Notes: a model not told the origin generated them from the letters alone. A DNA stretch of 64,000 bases from Paenibacillus sp. PL91 (GCF_012935325.2 NZ_JABBYG020000002.1:310001-374000), one strand, 5' to 3'. Positions 1-7,057 are shown, counted from the first letter of the stretch. Numbers and translations are program-made.

Positions 1-303
1 AAAATCGGTTACCGAGCGAATCCCTCTAATAATAACGTTTGCCTGCCGGGATTTCATGAAACGAACGAGCAGGTCCCTGAAGCTGTCGATCTCTACATTC
101 GGAATATCTCGCGTTACTTCTGCAAGCAGCGCCTTGCGCTCTTCAACGCTGAACAATGGATTTTTGCTCGAGTTATTCAAAACGGCTACGATAAGCCGAT
201 CAAATTGCTTCGCGGATCTGCGGATAATATCCAGATGACCATAGGTAACAGGATCAAAGGTACCTGGGTAAACGGCTACTCGCTCTTGTTTATTCGTTGA
301 CAT
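1..303 (-). CDS. coaD: phosphopantetheine adenylyltransferase CoaD (3' end outside window)
   Basis: Penultimate step of coenzyme A synthesis: transfers AMP from ATP to 4'-phosphopantetheine. The 101 visible residues start [20 protein letters not shown]. They contain the nucleotidyl-transferase signature [10 protein letters not shown] (about residues 14-23) and later the family segment [13 protein letters not shown] at the cut edge. Full CoaD proteins are about 160 aa, so roughly a third is missing beyond position 1. The ATG overlaps the last 14 bases of rsmD, the usual coupled rsmD-coaD pair. Identification is from recognised motifs and gene order. Confidence 0.95.
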   Translation of the reverse strand, partial: MSTNKQERVAVYPGTFDPVTYGHLDIIRRSAKQFDRLIVAVLNNSSKNPLFSVEERKALLAEVTRDIPNVEIDSFRDLLVRFMKSRQANVIIRGIRSVTDF

Positions 304-883
304 CAGCTTTACTCCCGTCGCAGCTGTCTAGGCTGTTATATTGATATATGGACACGGCGGTATCCCCGTATTTCGCATGCTTCAGCTGGTCAAAATGGTC
401 CAACTGATCCGAATACCTGTGAGCGGCGTCATGCTCAACTACTATAATCGCATCCGGCTCCAGCATTTGTTTCTCAACGAGCTGTGCCATCAAGCTATCC
501 ATCGTGACCATTTTGTATGGGGGGTCAAGAAAAACAAGCCGGAACTTCTGCCCCCGCTTCGCTAGCGCTTTCAATGCGCGCTCCGCATCATTCCTATAAA
601 TTTCAGCAGCACTGCCCATATTCGCCGTTTGCACATTTTGACGAATAATATCGATGCTTATATGCTCCCGATCAACAAACACAGTACGCTCTACGCCTCT
701 GCTCCAAGCCTCTATGCCCAAACCGCCCGTACCTGCAAACAGGTCCAGTGCGATGCCTCCGTCGAAGTAAGGTCCAATCATGCTGAAAATAGCTTCCTTC
801 ACCTTATCCGTTGTCGGCCTCGTGTTCATGCCAGGCACAGCCTTTAGCGTGCGGCCCTTGGCCTCGCCCGCAATGACTCTCAC
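290..883 (-). CDS. rsmD: 16S rRNA (guanine966-N2)-methyltransferase RsmD
   Basis: Methylates G966 of 16S rRNA during 30S assembly, using S-adenosylmethionine. The 197 aa protein shows the SAM-binding loop [10 protein letters not shown] (residues 47-56) and the catalytic DPPY motif of N6-adenine/N2-guanine methylases (120-123). Length is normal for the family. The start is GTG, preceded by an AAGGGGG-type ribosome site. It overlaps coaD, which suggests translational coupling. The usual Paenibacillus neighbours on the other side (recG, spoVIF) are about 30 kb away here. Confidence 0.95.
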   Translation of the reverse strand: MRVIAGEAKGRTLKAVPGMNTRPTTDKVKEAIFSMIGPYFDGGIALDLFAGTGGLGIEAWSRGVERTVFVDREHISIDIIRQNVQTANMGSAAEIYRNDAERALKALAKRGQKFRLVFLDPPYKMVTMDSLMAQLVEKQMLEPDAIIVVEHDAAHRYSDQLDHFDQLKHAKYGDTAVSIYQYNSLDSCDGSKADVNE

Positions 884-1032
884 TGCAATTGCCCCCTTCT
901 ATCTCATTCCCGCCTATCGTACCATAGAATCCGTTTCACAATAAAGCAGAACTCGACAAAAATTGAATGGCACCAAGCGGTTCGGGAGAATGAAATAATT
1001 ATTCAATTCCCTGATGATGTATATTTTCCAGC

Positions 1033-1124
1033 AAACCGGACATGATAAACTCATCGGCGTCGCAAGATGTCGTAGACAACCGCGGAGAAGACTTACGTTT
1101 CCCCATAAGCTCTTCGTCCGGTTT
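1033..1124. repeat. 9-bp perfect inverted repeat with 74-bp loop
   Basis: AAACCGGAC at 1033-1041 is exactly complementary to GTCCGGTTT at 1116-1124. A second pairing is possible just outside it (GGGAGA at 984-989 with TCTCCC at 1128-1133). A strong terminator hairpin begins 18 bp downstream. Together they could fold as one structured transcript; whether it is transcribed cannot be seen. Confidence 0.35.
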
Positions 1125-1141
1125 CTCCTCTCCCATGAAAA

Positions 1142-1172
1142 GGGCGCCCCGAAAGGGGCGCCCGATTTTTTT
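1142..1172 (+). terminator. intrinsic terminator without an obvious upstream gene
   Basis: Perfect 9-bp GC-rich stem (GGGCGCCCC / GGGGCGCCC), GAAA loop, followed by GA and seven T. An A-run precedes the stem. No plus-strand gene is seen upstream, so it may end a non-coding RNA. Confidence 0.7.
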
Positions 1173-1503
1173 GTTTAAAGCCTTATATATCAATGTTTCT
1201 TTGAGTTTCATTGAATATCATCTATAAACTCGTCTTCCAACCAGTATTATCCACCAGTGCTATCATCAACATATTCAATTATCTCTTCATCGTCCATGAT
1301 CCTTTAGTTTGCACTTATATTTACGCTAATCCAGTTAATCCGATTCCACCTTTAGTTATTCTTGATTTCGAATGCTTATCCGGTGCCGAAAAGGCAATGG
1401 GAGGTGAACCAGAAATGAATTTATTCTAATCCACCTTAATTTTTTCTAATTGGCATTACGCGCGCTAATTAAGTACCATACGTACATAACCTTTTTTTCT
1501 GCT

Positions 1504-1543
1504 CCTCTAAAGCGGCAAGATAACCGCTCTAGAGGCGCCTTTT
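1504..1543 (+). terminator. terminator-like hairpin
   Basis: CCTCTAAAGCGG pairs with CCGCTCTAGAGG (11 of 12 positions, one mismatch), followed by CGCC and four T. The T-run is short, so termination strength is uncertain. Confidence 0.4.
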
Positions 1544-2212
1544 AATTATTGAAATTCTTCCCTGGATATGAGTGAAGACGACTTTGCAATCATGGAGATT
1601 ACTATTCAAGCATGCTTAAACATCTCCCTCTCCAGCGATCTGTCGACTGTCTGTTAATTTATAACCCTCCCATGTTTGCCATTATTCAGTCGGTATTCAT
1701 GCCTTCGACGTTCCCGCAATTATTGCACTCCCTACTTTTACTCTGTTGCTGCTATGCTTTTCAAAACCTTCACATCTACGACAACCCATGCTGACGACGC
1801 TCACAATTGGCATTTTTTTATTTCTTCCAAAGCAACTCCACGAACTAACCCCCATGTATTTCTGTATTCATTCAATGTTCACTCTGCTCGCGGGAAAATA
1901 TCGATCTCTACCGGATTTACATAATTCCAAAATTCGGTCGCATAGCTGCCGGAAAATCAATATTCAAAACGGATTGAATGGGGTTGATATGTTCTCGGAT
2001 ATGAAATCATTTGCCCGTTCGTTCCAATCCTCATTTATATTGTCTCGCTCGTTCTCGATGTCCTGTTCAAGCATGCTAATTTTATAATAAATCAGCTTTG
2101 ATATTGTCAAATTAATTAATAATATCTTTAAATAAGAGAGAATTTAATAAATAAGGTGTACAATACAAATAGACTCCGGTTAAGCAGTAAAATTAGATGA
2201 TGAGGTGTTCCA

Positions 2213-2572
2213 TTGATCCCAGAAGGCATTGACTGTTCAGTATTTTTTGATGAAATTAAACAAAAGCCAAAAAGTAACTCCACATTATTAATTAAAGGAA
2301 TTGTCAGTTCGGGCTTTAAAATTAAAATGAGCTTGGAGTACTCCGGGTCAGAGCTTATCGATAACAGTAACGCCATGATGCCGAATGAGATTTTAACTTT
2401 ATTAAATGAAGATCTATTTGAAATTTTCGGGAACGGTCCATTTGATAAGAAGGTATTAAAACAAGAAATCAAAAACCTCAATATGTTGTACTATGTAAGA
2501 TATAATGGTAAGGCATATCGAAGTGATGAATGGGATGCTATGCAGCCAGAAGACTTTGCACAAATTCAATAA
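2213..2572 (+). CDS. hypothetical protein, 119 aa
   Basis: Not recognised. TTG start preceded by GAGGTG five bases upstream, and a very good terminator follows, so this is probably a real monocistronic gene. The protein is acidic and soluble-looking, with no signal peptide or membrane segment. It has an alternating beta-like N-terminal half (LLIKGIVSSGFKIKMSLEY) and a C-terminal part rich in Asn, Asp and Tyr ending EDFAQIQ. Its base composition is clearly more AT-rich than the housekeeping genes in this window, which fits recent acquisition. No function is proposed. Confidence 0.65.
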   Translation: MIPEGIDCSVFFDEIKQKPKSNSTLLIKGIVSSGFKIKMSLEYSGSELIDNSNAMMPNEILTLLNEDLFEIFGNGPFDKKVLKQEIKNLNMLYYVRYNGKAYRSDEWDAMQPEDFAQIQ

Positions 2573-2602
2573 ACGCCATCATCAATAACAAAATGTCCAA
2601 TA

Positions 2603-2618
2603 TCCCAAGCGCTTGGGA
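2603..2618. repeat. 16-bp perfect palindrome
   Basis: TCCCAAGCGCTTGGGA, 12 bp upstream of the terminator of the preceding gene. It could be a second hairpin of the same termination region or a protein-binding site. It has no T-run. Confidence 0.5.
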
Positions 2619-2629
2619 AAATAAAAAAT

Positions 2630-2666
2630 GAGCCCGCCAACCGAAATGGATGGTGGGCTCTTTTTT
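2630..2666 (+). terminator. intrinsic terminator of the 119-aa gene
   Basis: GAGCCCGCCAACC pairs with GGATGGTGGGCTC (one G.U and one A.A position), loop GAAAT, followed by six T. Confidence 0.85.
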
Positions 2667-2952
2667 ATTTGCTGATCCAAAGTTTTATTATGATTGTTCT
2701 TTTCACATACAATAAAACGGAAACGGTTCTGTAAGGATGCCTTTGGTTCTTTGGTAAAGTTGTATACGAACACGGATGAAACTTGGCATGGACGTATGTT
2801 TCGTATCAAATTGCCGCTCTCTCACTTATGGAATCTACCATATAATTTCAAAACACGAGTCCGCAAACTGAATTGCTTAACCCTACTTTTTAGATTACTG
2901 AAATATGCCTATAATAAATGTCATCACCATCTTCATGAAGGAGCCAAATATA

Positions 2953-3174
2953 ATGAATGCCATTCCAAAATTACTTATAGTAGCTGGTATTGCGTTAATT
3001 ATTGTTGGATTGATTTGGGCTGGGTTAGGACGGTTTATCAATCTTGGCCGTCTACCTGGCGACATAGCAGTTGAAAAAGGGAACGTGAAGTTCTATTTTC
3101 CTATAGTCACATGTATAGTCATTAGCATTGTTTTGTCATTGGTCGCTTACATTGCGAAATGGTTTTTTAAGTGA
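2953..3174 (+). CDS. DUF2905 small membrane protein
   Basis: A 73 aa inner-membrane protein with two transmembrane helices (about residues 6-22 and 48-68). Between them lies the family's conserved loop GRLPGDIAVEKGNVKFYFP. This loop is the hallmark of the DUF2905 family, whose function is unknown. An upstream in-frame ATG at 2905 exists, but AAGGAG nine bases before 2953 and the family's length favour this start (MNAIPKLL). It is followed directly, in the same frame, by an integrase remnant. Confidence 0.85.
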   Translation: MNAIPKLLIVAGIALIIVGLIWAGLGRFINLGRLPGDIAVEKGNVKFYFPIVTCIVISIVLSLVAYIAKWFFK

Positions 3175-3456
3175 TTCTATAGAGATGTAGGCTTAATCAA
3201 TCACTCTATTGCCTTTGCAGTTACCGCATGCATGCGTCGAGGGGAGATAGCCAATCTAGAATGGTCTAAAAGCAACCTTGAGCTAGGTCAAATCTATATT
3301 ACTCAAACTATCCCGCAAATGAAAAAAGGCTCACCAAACTTGAAGTTAACCAAGAATGGTAAGCCGCGTAAAAATGCATTATCAGAAACATTGCTTATAG
3401 ATTGGCGTCTTTTTTTGCTGAGTGTGAAGCAATCTCGTTCAACGTTTTGTCATTAA
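3175..3456 (+). pseudogene. tyrosine recombinase (phage integrase) remnant
   Basis: From the codon after the DUF2905 stop, the same frame reads AFAVTACMRRGEIANLEW. This matches the start of the catalytic domain of phage-type integrases, including the first catalytic arginine in the (T/A)GMRRGE context. It continues with a strand like LGQIYITQTIP. The rest of the catalytic domain (HxxR and the Tyr nucleophile) is absent. The frame breaks near a run of seven T around 3410-3416, after which a different frame reads FFAECEAISFNVLSLNK. No start codon or ribosome site is present. This is the scar of a former mobile element. Confidence 0.7.
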
Positions 3457-3815
3457 ACAAGTGGTGCTTGAATCAATGTTGCGAACTTGAATTGATGAAC
3501 ATGACCATCATTTAATGTCGTTTGGCCTGTTACAAAATGTACGTGTTTGCCATTCCCGACTGGAATAGCTGGTCCCGTGCGAATCTTTTTCAGTTTATGA
3601 AAATGGTTAAAGAAATCCGTGTTCGTAAGATCAATATCATGGACATGACTTTTTCCTACTCGAATCGCTTGCCCTGTAACGCCTGCAAAGCGATGGTTAT
3701 GTCGATCATCGCCTTCTTCAGCCTGTTTTGTACTACCTTCAAATTCATGTACATGCCGTTGTACCTTTTTACAAGATCTGATTTTCTTTCTTATTGTTGG
3801 TTTTTTCCTCTGCAT
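3453..3815 (-). CDS. YmaF-like His-rich protein
   Basis: 120 aa, matching the pattern I know for Bacillus YmaF: repeated His pairs (HVHEFEGST, RHNHRFAG, SHVHDI, GKHVHFV, GHVHQF) and the segment TGPAIPVGNGKHVHFV. The histidines suggest metal binding, but no activity is established for the family. The first in-frame ATG is at 3851; AGGAGG nine bases ahead of 3815 decides for the shorter form. The N-terminus is strongly basic (MQRKKPTIRKKIRSCKK). The 3' end touches the integrase remnant. It lies beside the sporulation-type small genes, so a spore role is possible but inferred. Confidence 0.8.
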   Translation of the reverse strand: MQRKKPTIRKKIRSCKKVQRHVHEFEGSTKQAEEGDDRHNHRFAGVTGQAIRVGKSHVHDIDLTNTDFFNHFHKLKKIRTGPAIPVGNGKHVHFVTGQTTLNDGHVHQFKFATLIQAPLV

Positions 3816-4011
3816 CCGTGCATGCCTCCTAATAATCATGTGACTCACCACATCCTATTAGGAAAAACAAATATATGTGCTAGGCAACTATCAACGTTTC
3901 TAATTTTGTGTGATTATATATTGATTTAACAAATAAAAGTACCATGTAATTTTAGTACTTAAATCAATATGCTTCAAAAGCTCAACTATACACCCATTTT
4001 CCATAAAAGTG

Positions 4012-4070
4012 CCAATTGTCTAATCAAATCTATTAATCTATGAATATTCTAGATTAACTTGAGAAGAGGA
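4012..4070 (+). promoter_or_regulatory. conserved upstream block, copy 1
   Basis: Block beginning CAATTGTCTAATC and containing ATCTATGAATAT, then TTGAGAAGAGGA. It recurs before the other two paralogous genes downstream. TATGAATAT sits about 40 bases before the start codon, the position expected for a -10 region. The sigma factor cannot be assigned. Confidence 0.5.
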
Positions 4071-4080
4071 GATGATTTGA

Positions 4081-4206
4081 ATGGGATACTGTAACTGCAA
4101 TAAAAAAGAGAAAGAGAAAGATGTTAAAGTTATTTTTGTTAAACCGGGTCAAAAAGTTCTTGTTATCGGTAAAAAGCAGCATCGGACATGTAAACATTAT
4201 TACTAA
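4081..4206 (+). CDS. small Cys/Lys-rich protein, paralogue 1 (41 aa)
   Basis: Not a family I recognise. Layout: Cys-containing head (MGYCNCNKK), charged linker EKEKD, hydrophobic core VKVIFVKPGQKVLVIGKK, and a Cys/His tail ending RTCKHYY. It shares the core almost perfectly with two further copies within 1.4 kb. GAGGAG nine bases before the ATG gives a strong ribosome site. No signal peptide. The Cys and aromatic/basic ends would suit cross-linking or metal binding in a spore layer, by inference only. Confidence 0.75.
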   Translation: MGYCNCNKKEKEKDVKVIFVKPGQKVLVIGKKQHRTCKHYY

Positions 4207-4277
4207 TCGTTTCGTGAAGTGCTGCTTTATTCAAGCGTGCTTAAAATGTCACAAAATGACCAATTAATATTTCAAAG

Positions 4278-4322
4278 AAAAAGACCTAAATTCTCTATTT
4301 TATAGAGGATTGAGGTCTTTTT
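4278..4322. terminator. bidirectional terminator
   Basis: AAAAAGACCT pairs with AGGTCTTTTT, with an inner stem CTCTAT/ATAGAG. A-run and T-run on the two sides let it serve both the 41-aa gene and the convergent Gln-rich gene. Confidence 0.8.
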
Positions 4323-4386
4323 CTGTGCCTCGAGTATTTCGAAGGCTTCATTCATCTTCTCTTATTTCATTTTTATTTCAGCGAAT

Positions 4387-4674
4387 CTATCCATTAGAAT
4401 CTTGAAGTGGATTGTTTTGAAGAGTCATTGCAGCGGCTTGTGCCTGTTGAAGTATTTGTTGTGCCAATTGAACGTCTTGTTGTTCCTGTTTGACTTGTTG
4501 TTGTGCTTGTAATACTTGTTGAGTCTCCGTTTGCAACTGTAGTTCCGCTTCTAGCAGTTGCTGACTCTCCGCTTGCAACAGTTGATGTGCTGCTTGAACT
4601 TCTTGTTGTGCCTGCTGTAACTGTAAGTTTTCCTGAAGATCATTAGCTAACTGTTGTTGATTTTGATTTATCAT
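4387..4674 (-). CDS. Gln-rich coiled-coil protein, 95 aa
   Basis: About 40 per cent glutamine, with Leu, Ala and Glu spaced as in a continuous alpha-helical coiled coil across residues 5-88 (repeats such as QLQTETQQVLQAQQQV). The tail is polar: NNPLQDSNG. No signal peptide or membrane segment. GGGAGG lies eight bases before the ATG. It sits convergent to one small paralogue gene and back-to-back with the next. Such low-complexity proteins occur among spore coat and exosporium components, but the sequence alone cannot prove that. Confidence 0.7.
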   Translation of the reverse strand: MINQNQQQLANDLQENLQLQQAQQEVQAAHQLLQAESQQLLEAELQLQTETQQVLQAQQQVKQEQQDVQLAQQILQQAQAAAMTLQNNPLQDSNG

Positions 4675-4927
4675 AAAGCGAGCCTCCCATATTTATTGTT
4701 TTAGTCCTGTATTGACCAATAATTATGGTGCTCTTAATACCAAGTTTCTATGCGATCAAATAATTGCTTTTTACTGTACGTTTCATTTGCACCTTGAATG
4801 AGGAAAAATCTTCTTTTTTGTTTAAACACCAAAACATTCATTCTAAGATTATTCATTAAATGACCGGGATCTATAATATTTATTTTGCTTCAAAACCAAA
4901 CCGTTCACCCAATCTTCTCCAATCTAT

Positions 4928-4980
4928 CAATTGTCCAATCGAATCTACTAATCTATGAATATACTATGATTATCTTGAAG
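4928..4980 (+). promoter_or_regulatory. conserved upstream block, copy 2
   Basis: CAATTGTCCAATCGAATCTA, then CTAATCTATGAATATAC and ATTATCTTGA: nearly identical to the blocks before paralogues 1 and 3, at the same distance from the start codon. Confidence 0.5.
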
Positions 4981-4997
4981 CGTAGGAGGTGATTTGA

Positions 4998-5138
4998 ATG
5001 GGATACGGAAACTGCTGGAAAAAAGATAAAGAGAAAGACGTTAAAGTTGTATTTGTAAAACCTGGTCAAAAAGTTCTTGTTATCGGCAAGAAAAAGCATC
5101 ATCGCACATGCAAACCTTGTAAACATTTCGACTACTAA
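4998..5138 (+). CDS. small Cys/Lys-rich protein, paralogue 2 (46 aa)
   Basis: Same family as the genes at 4081 and 5343: MGYGNCWKK head, DKEKD linker, VKVVFVKPGQKVLVIGKK core. Its tail is the longest (KHHRTCKPCKHFDY), with a CxxC pair plus His residues, a plausible metal-binding or disulphide end. TAGGAGGTGATTTGA precedes the ATG. It is followed by a hairpin also present after paralogue 3, so the whole cassette (promoter block, gene, hairpin) was duplicated. Function unknown. Confidence 0.75.
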   Translation: MGYGNCWKKDKEKDVKVVFVKPGQKVLVIGKKKHHRTCKPCKHFDY

Positions 5139-5146
5139 TCATTATG

Positions 5147-5169
5147 GAGCGCTTGGTCCTCAAGCGCTC
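5147..5169 (+). repeat. hairpin shared with paralogue 3
   Basis: GAGCGCTTG and CAAGCGCTC around GTCCT, nine bases after the stop. The same element with one loop change follows the third paralogue. The T-run is poor, so a standard terminator follows it. Confidence 0.7.
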
Positions 5170-5188
5170 TTACATACTTATAGAAGCG

Positions 5189-5212
5189 GAAGAGGGAAAC
5201 CTCTTCTTTTTT
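5189..5212 (+). terminator. terminator of paralogue 2
   Basis: GAAGAGG, GAAA loop, CCTCTTC, then six T. Confidence 0.8.
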
Positions 5213-5275
5213 CATGAATAAAAAACTCTTTTCGACTTATATTTCCTGCTTAATACCCAAATTGTTCCGAATAAT

Positions 5276-5328
5276 CAAATGTCCAAGCGAATCTATCATC
5301 TATGAATATATTATATTATCTTGATAAG
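5276..5328 (+). promoter_or_regulatory. conserved upstream block, copy 3
   Basis: CAAATGTCCAAGCGAATCTA, then TCATCTATGAATATAT and ATTATCTTGATAAG. It aligns with copies 1 and 2, with one base missing. Confidence 0.5.
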
Positions 5329-5342
5329 AGGAGTTGATTTAA

Positions 5343-5474
5343 ATGGGTTACGGAAACTGCTGGAAAAAAGAGAAAGAAAAAGACGTTAAAGTTGTATTTG
5401 TTAAGCCTGGTCAAAAAGTTCTTATTGTTGGCAAGAAGAAAGAACGGAAATGCAACTGCAACCATAATTACTAA
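5343..5474 (+). CDS. small Cys/Lys-rich protein, paralogue 3 (43 aa)
   Basis: MGYGNCWKK head, EKEKD linker and VKVVFVKPGQKVL core as in the other two copies. The tail differs (GKKKERKCNCNHNY) but again pairs cysteines with an aromatic end. AGAGGAG lies ten bases before the ATG. The core is fixed while the tails vary in Cys/His spacing, the pattern of a structural family diversifying at its C-terminus. Function unknown. Confidence 0.75.
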   Translation: MGYGNCWKKEKEKDVKVVFVKPGQKVLIVGKKKERKCNCNHNY

Positions 5475-5484
5475 TAATTTGATG

Positions 5485-5507
5485 GAGCGCTTGGTTCTCA
5501 AGCGCTC
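5485..5507 (+). terminator. hairpin after paralogue 3
   Basis: GAGCGCTTG and CAAGCGCTC around GTTCT, followed by TTACAT. Matches the hairpin after paralogue 2. Weak T-run. Confidence 0.55.
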
Positions 5508-5626
5508 TTACATACTACAATCAGATACATGTTGCTGCTGAGCTCCGAGGACCATAATGAATATGAAAATCATTTTGAAGCACAATAAGATGTCTTGCCA
5601 AACAAAACCAAAAAGGAGTGCTGTTT

Positions 5627-5785
5627 ATGCGCGAAGGTTTGATACCTGCCGTTCTTGGAACTGTAGTTTCTGCTTCTGGTGCAAAAATGCTGAATAGCAA
5701 GTACAAACTTGTTGGTATCGGTGTCCTTGGCTTTGGTCTAGCCCACGTCATTCTTGGAGCGATCGATTTGGTTGAACATCGGTAA
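5627..5785 (+). CDS. small hydrophobic protein, 52 aa
   Basis: MREGLIPAVLGTVVSASGAK start, a short basic hinge (LNSKYK), then one membrane-type segment (about residues 28-46, GIGVLGFGLAHVILGAIDLV) and the end EHR. I have a vague memory of similar tiny proteins in spore formers but cannot name the family. AAGGAG eight bases before the ATG supports translation. A hairpin follows. It lies inside the small-gene island, so a sporulation role is likely but unproven. Confidence 0.75.
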   Translation: MREGLIPAVLGTVVSASGAKMLNSKYKLVGIGVLGFGLAHVILGAIDLVEHR

Positions 5786-5802
5786 ATTTGGCGAGATAAA
5801 CG

Positions 5803-5823
5803 GGGAGGCTTCCTATGCCTCCC
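5803..5823 (+). terminator. hairpin after the 52-aa gene
   Basis: GGGAGGC, seven-base loop, GCCTCCC; no T-run follows, so function as a terminator is uncertain. Confidence 0.45.
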
Positions 5824-5968
5824 TCCCTGTCTATATGAAGACTTTATTTAGAATGAAACGACATGTGGGTGAGAAATGGGAGGTCATTTCTCTTCCTTTT
5901 AAGTTTGGGCATTTGGCCTAGTTAAAATGCCGCCGTGACAAACATCCAATCACTAAGCAGCCGCCACG

Positions 5969-5977
5969 CATAACTTA
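5969..5977 (+). promoter_or_regulatory. sigma-K-like -10 box, yjcZ copy 1
   Basis: CATAACTTA fits the CATANNNTA consensus of late mother-cell (sigma-K) promoters and lies about 35 bases before the start codon. The flanks (ACGCATAACTTACAG, GTACT) are conserved in the other copies. Confidence 0.5.
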
Positions 5978-6011
5978 CAGGGTACTTAAGATGCTGGGAG
6001 GTGAATGTTTA

Positions 6012-6125
6012 ATGTCTGGATTCGTTGGTGGTGCTAACAACAGTATTGGTTTTATTCTTGTACTGTTCATTTTATTGGTGATTATCGCTTGTAGTTGTGG
6101 AATTGGCGGCTTCGGCGGTTGTTAA
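6012..6125 (+). CDS. YjcZ-type tiny membrane protein, copy 1 (37 aa)
   Basis: MSGFVGGANNSIG head, then one transmembrane helix (FILVLFILLVIIACSC) and the tail GIGGFGGC. This is the pattern of the tiny transmembrane YjcZ family of Bacillales, found in spores. Two close paralogues follow within 1.3 kb. GGGAGGTG lies upstream of the ATG and a sigma-K-like -10 box precedes it. The exact role of these peptides in the spore is not established. Confidence 0.85.
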   Translation: MSGFVGGANNSIGFILVLFILLVIIACSCGIGGFGGC

Positions 6126-6190
6126 GAATAGTACTTTAACATCTAATTGCAACCCCTCCATGCGTTAACCGTTCATTTTCTCATGCTTTG

Positions 6191-6219
6191 CCGAAGGGCT
6201 CATATTATGGGCCTTTTGG
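6191..6219 (+). terminator. terminator-like hairpin after yjcZ copy 1
   Basis: CCGAAGG pairs with CCTTTTGG around an AT-rich loop. It resembles the better AAAAGGCC...GGCCTTTT hairpins after copies 2 and 3. Confidence 0.5.
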
Positions 6220-6356
6220 TATTCCCTTCCTCTTACCAGACTTTTTAATCCATTACATAAAACAAATCGTCATTCTCTTTCGCAAACATGCTTTGGGCTA
6301 ATGACCGTTATCACGTATCTCCGAGACAAATACCCAAGCACAAATCAACATTGATG

Positions 6357-6365
6357 CATAATTTA
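6357..6365 (+). promoter_or_regulatory. sigma-K-like -10 box, yjcZ copy 2
   Basis: CATAATTTA, again CATANNNTA, with the conserved ACAGAGTACT following. It lies about 36 bases upstream of the start codon. Confidence 0.5.
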
Positions 6366-6401
6366 CAGAGTACTCAACTCGCAAGGAGGTGCATTTATAC
6401 A

Positions 6402-6518
6402 ATGTCCGGTCATGTTGGTGGTGCTTTTACAAACATTGGCACAATTTTGGTGCTTTTCATCTTGCTGGTAATCATCGCTTGTAGCTGTGGCGTATTCGGA
6501 GGTTATAAAGGCTACTAA
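6402..6518 (+). CDS. YjcZ-type tiny membrane protein, copy 2 (38 aa)
   Basis: MSGHVGGAFTNIG head, helix TILVLFILLVIIACSC and tail GVFGGYKGY. It differs from copy 3 mainly by the KGY extension. AAGGAGGTG lies ten bases before the ATG; a longer in-frame ORF from 6288 is not supported by a ribosome site. The membrane segment is nearly invariant among the three copies, so selection appears to act on the helix and its CSCG end. Confidence 0.85.
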   Translation: MSGHVGGAFTNIGTILVLFILLVIIACSCGVFGGYKGY

Positions 6519-6580
6519 TAAAAGCCTCTGGATGTCCTCCATGCATTCAAGCTGCTAACACCCCCAAAATAGAATTTCCG

Positions 6581-6605
6581 AAAAGGCCTATCGCATGGGC
6601 CTTTT
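6581..6605 (+). terminator. terminator of yjcZ copy 2
   Basis: AAAAGGCC and GGCCTTTT around a nine-base loop. Confidence 0.75.
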
Positions 6606-6772
6606 CCCTTTTTCATTTTCTTTTCATTGAATTGAAAGCGATAGTAAATAGCAATCTCTTAATTTTTAAGCATAAAATCAGTCAAATCTATTAAAAAAGG
6701 CTATTAGCTTATAGCAAGCTGCTTCCGATCTGCATTTGATATAGAGAGCTTCTTGAAAGTGAGGTGATCGAT

Positions 6773-7027
6773 ATGTCTCGTGTAGGTATTCCTCTTGAGC
6801 CAGATTTAGTATTAGTTTCTTGGACAAGAAACCCGCTTGCTCCCGGCTCAGCACGTCGAATAACGGCTTCTCGCGTAATCGGCAGCGCTAGACCCTGTGG
6901 CTGCAAGCTAAAACCGAATTCACTCCTAGTCCCTGCTATTAAATGTTTGAAAAAGAACGGATTTGTAATTGTGGTCAGCAAGAAAACAACGGACGTATCA
7001 GGGTATATTCTTTTGCAACGCGGATAG
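6773..7027 (+). CDS. hypothetical protein, 84 aa
   Basis: Not recognised. GAGGTGAT five bases before the ATG sets this start. The protein is basic, with Pro-rich and Arg-rich first half (GIPLEPDLVLVSWTRNPLAP), a CGC motif near residue 44, and a beta-rich C-terminal half (GFVIVVSKKTTDVSGYILLQ). No signal peptide or membrane helix. It lies between two YjcZ-like genes and is followed by its own terminator, so it is probably expressed alone. A spore-associated role is suggested only by position. Confidence 0.65.
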   Translation: MSRVGIPLEPDLVLVSWTRNPLAPGSARRITASRVIGSARPCGCKLKPNSLLVPAIKCLKKNGFVIVVSKKTTDVSGYILLQRG

Positions 7028-7057
7028 CCGTTTACGGATTTGATATGCGGATTGTAG

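Larger units (their letters stand above)
884..2212. other. gene-poor 1.3 kb gap
   Basis: No open frame here has both a ribosome site and protein-like composition. The stretch is AT-rich in its right half. It holds two plus-strand hairpins with T-runs and a distant inverted repeat, listed separately. The short frames present either contain the hairpins or lack start signals. It looks like decayed sequence or a non-coding transcript region at the edge of the accessory segment. Confidence 0.6.

Noticed and set aside
999-1211. 70 aa minus-strand ORF beside rsmD
   Set aside because: It runs through the strong terminator hairpin, has no ribosome site, and its composition is not protein-like at the start.
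1964-2074. 36 aa minus-strand frame starting MLEQDIENERDN
   Set aside because: Charged and protein-like, and the frame stays open upstream, but no ribosome site precedes it and no homology can be judged; perhaps a decayed gene end.
2694-3074. 126 aa plus-strand ORF overlapping DUF2905
   Set aside because: Different frame from the recognisable DUF2905 protein; Cys/His/Trp-rich random composition.
4012-5328. The repeated upstream block as a CRISPR or direct repeat array
   Set aside because: Only three imperfect copies, about 350-900 bases apart, each tied to a gene start.
5521-5751. 76 aa ORF opposite the 52-aa gene
   Set aside because: Antisense to a gene with a clear ribosome site; composition fits a shadow frame.
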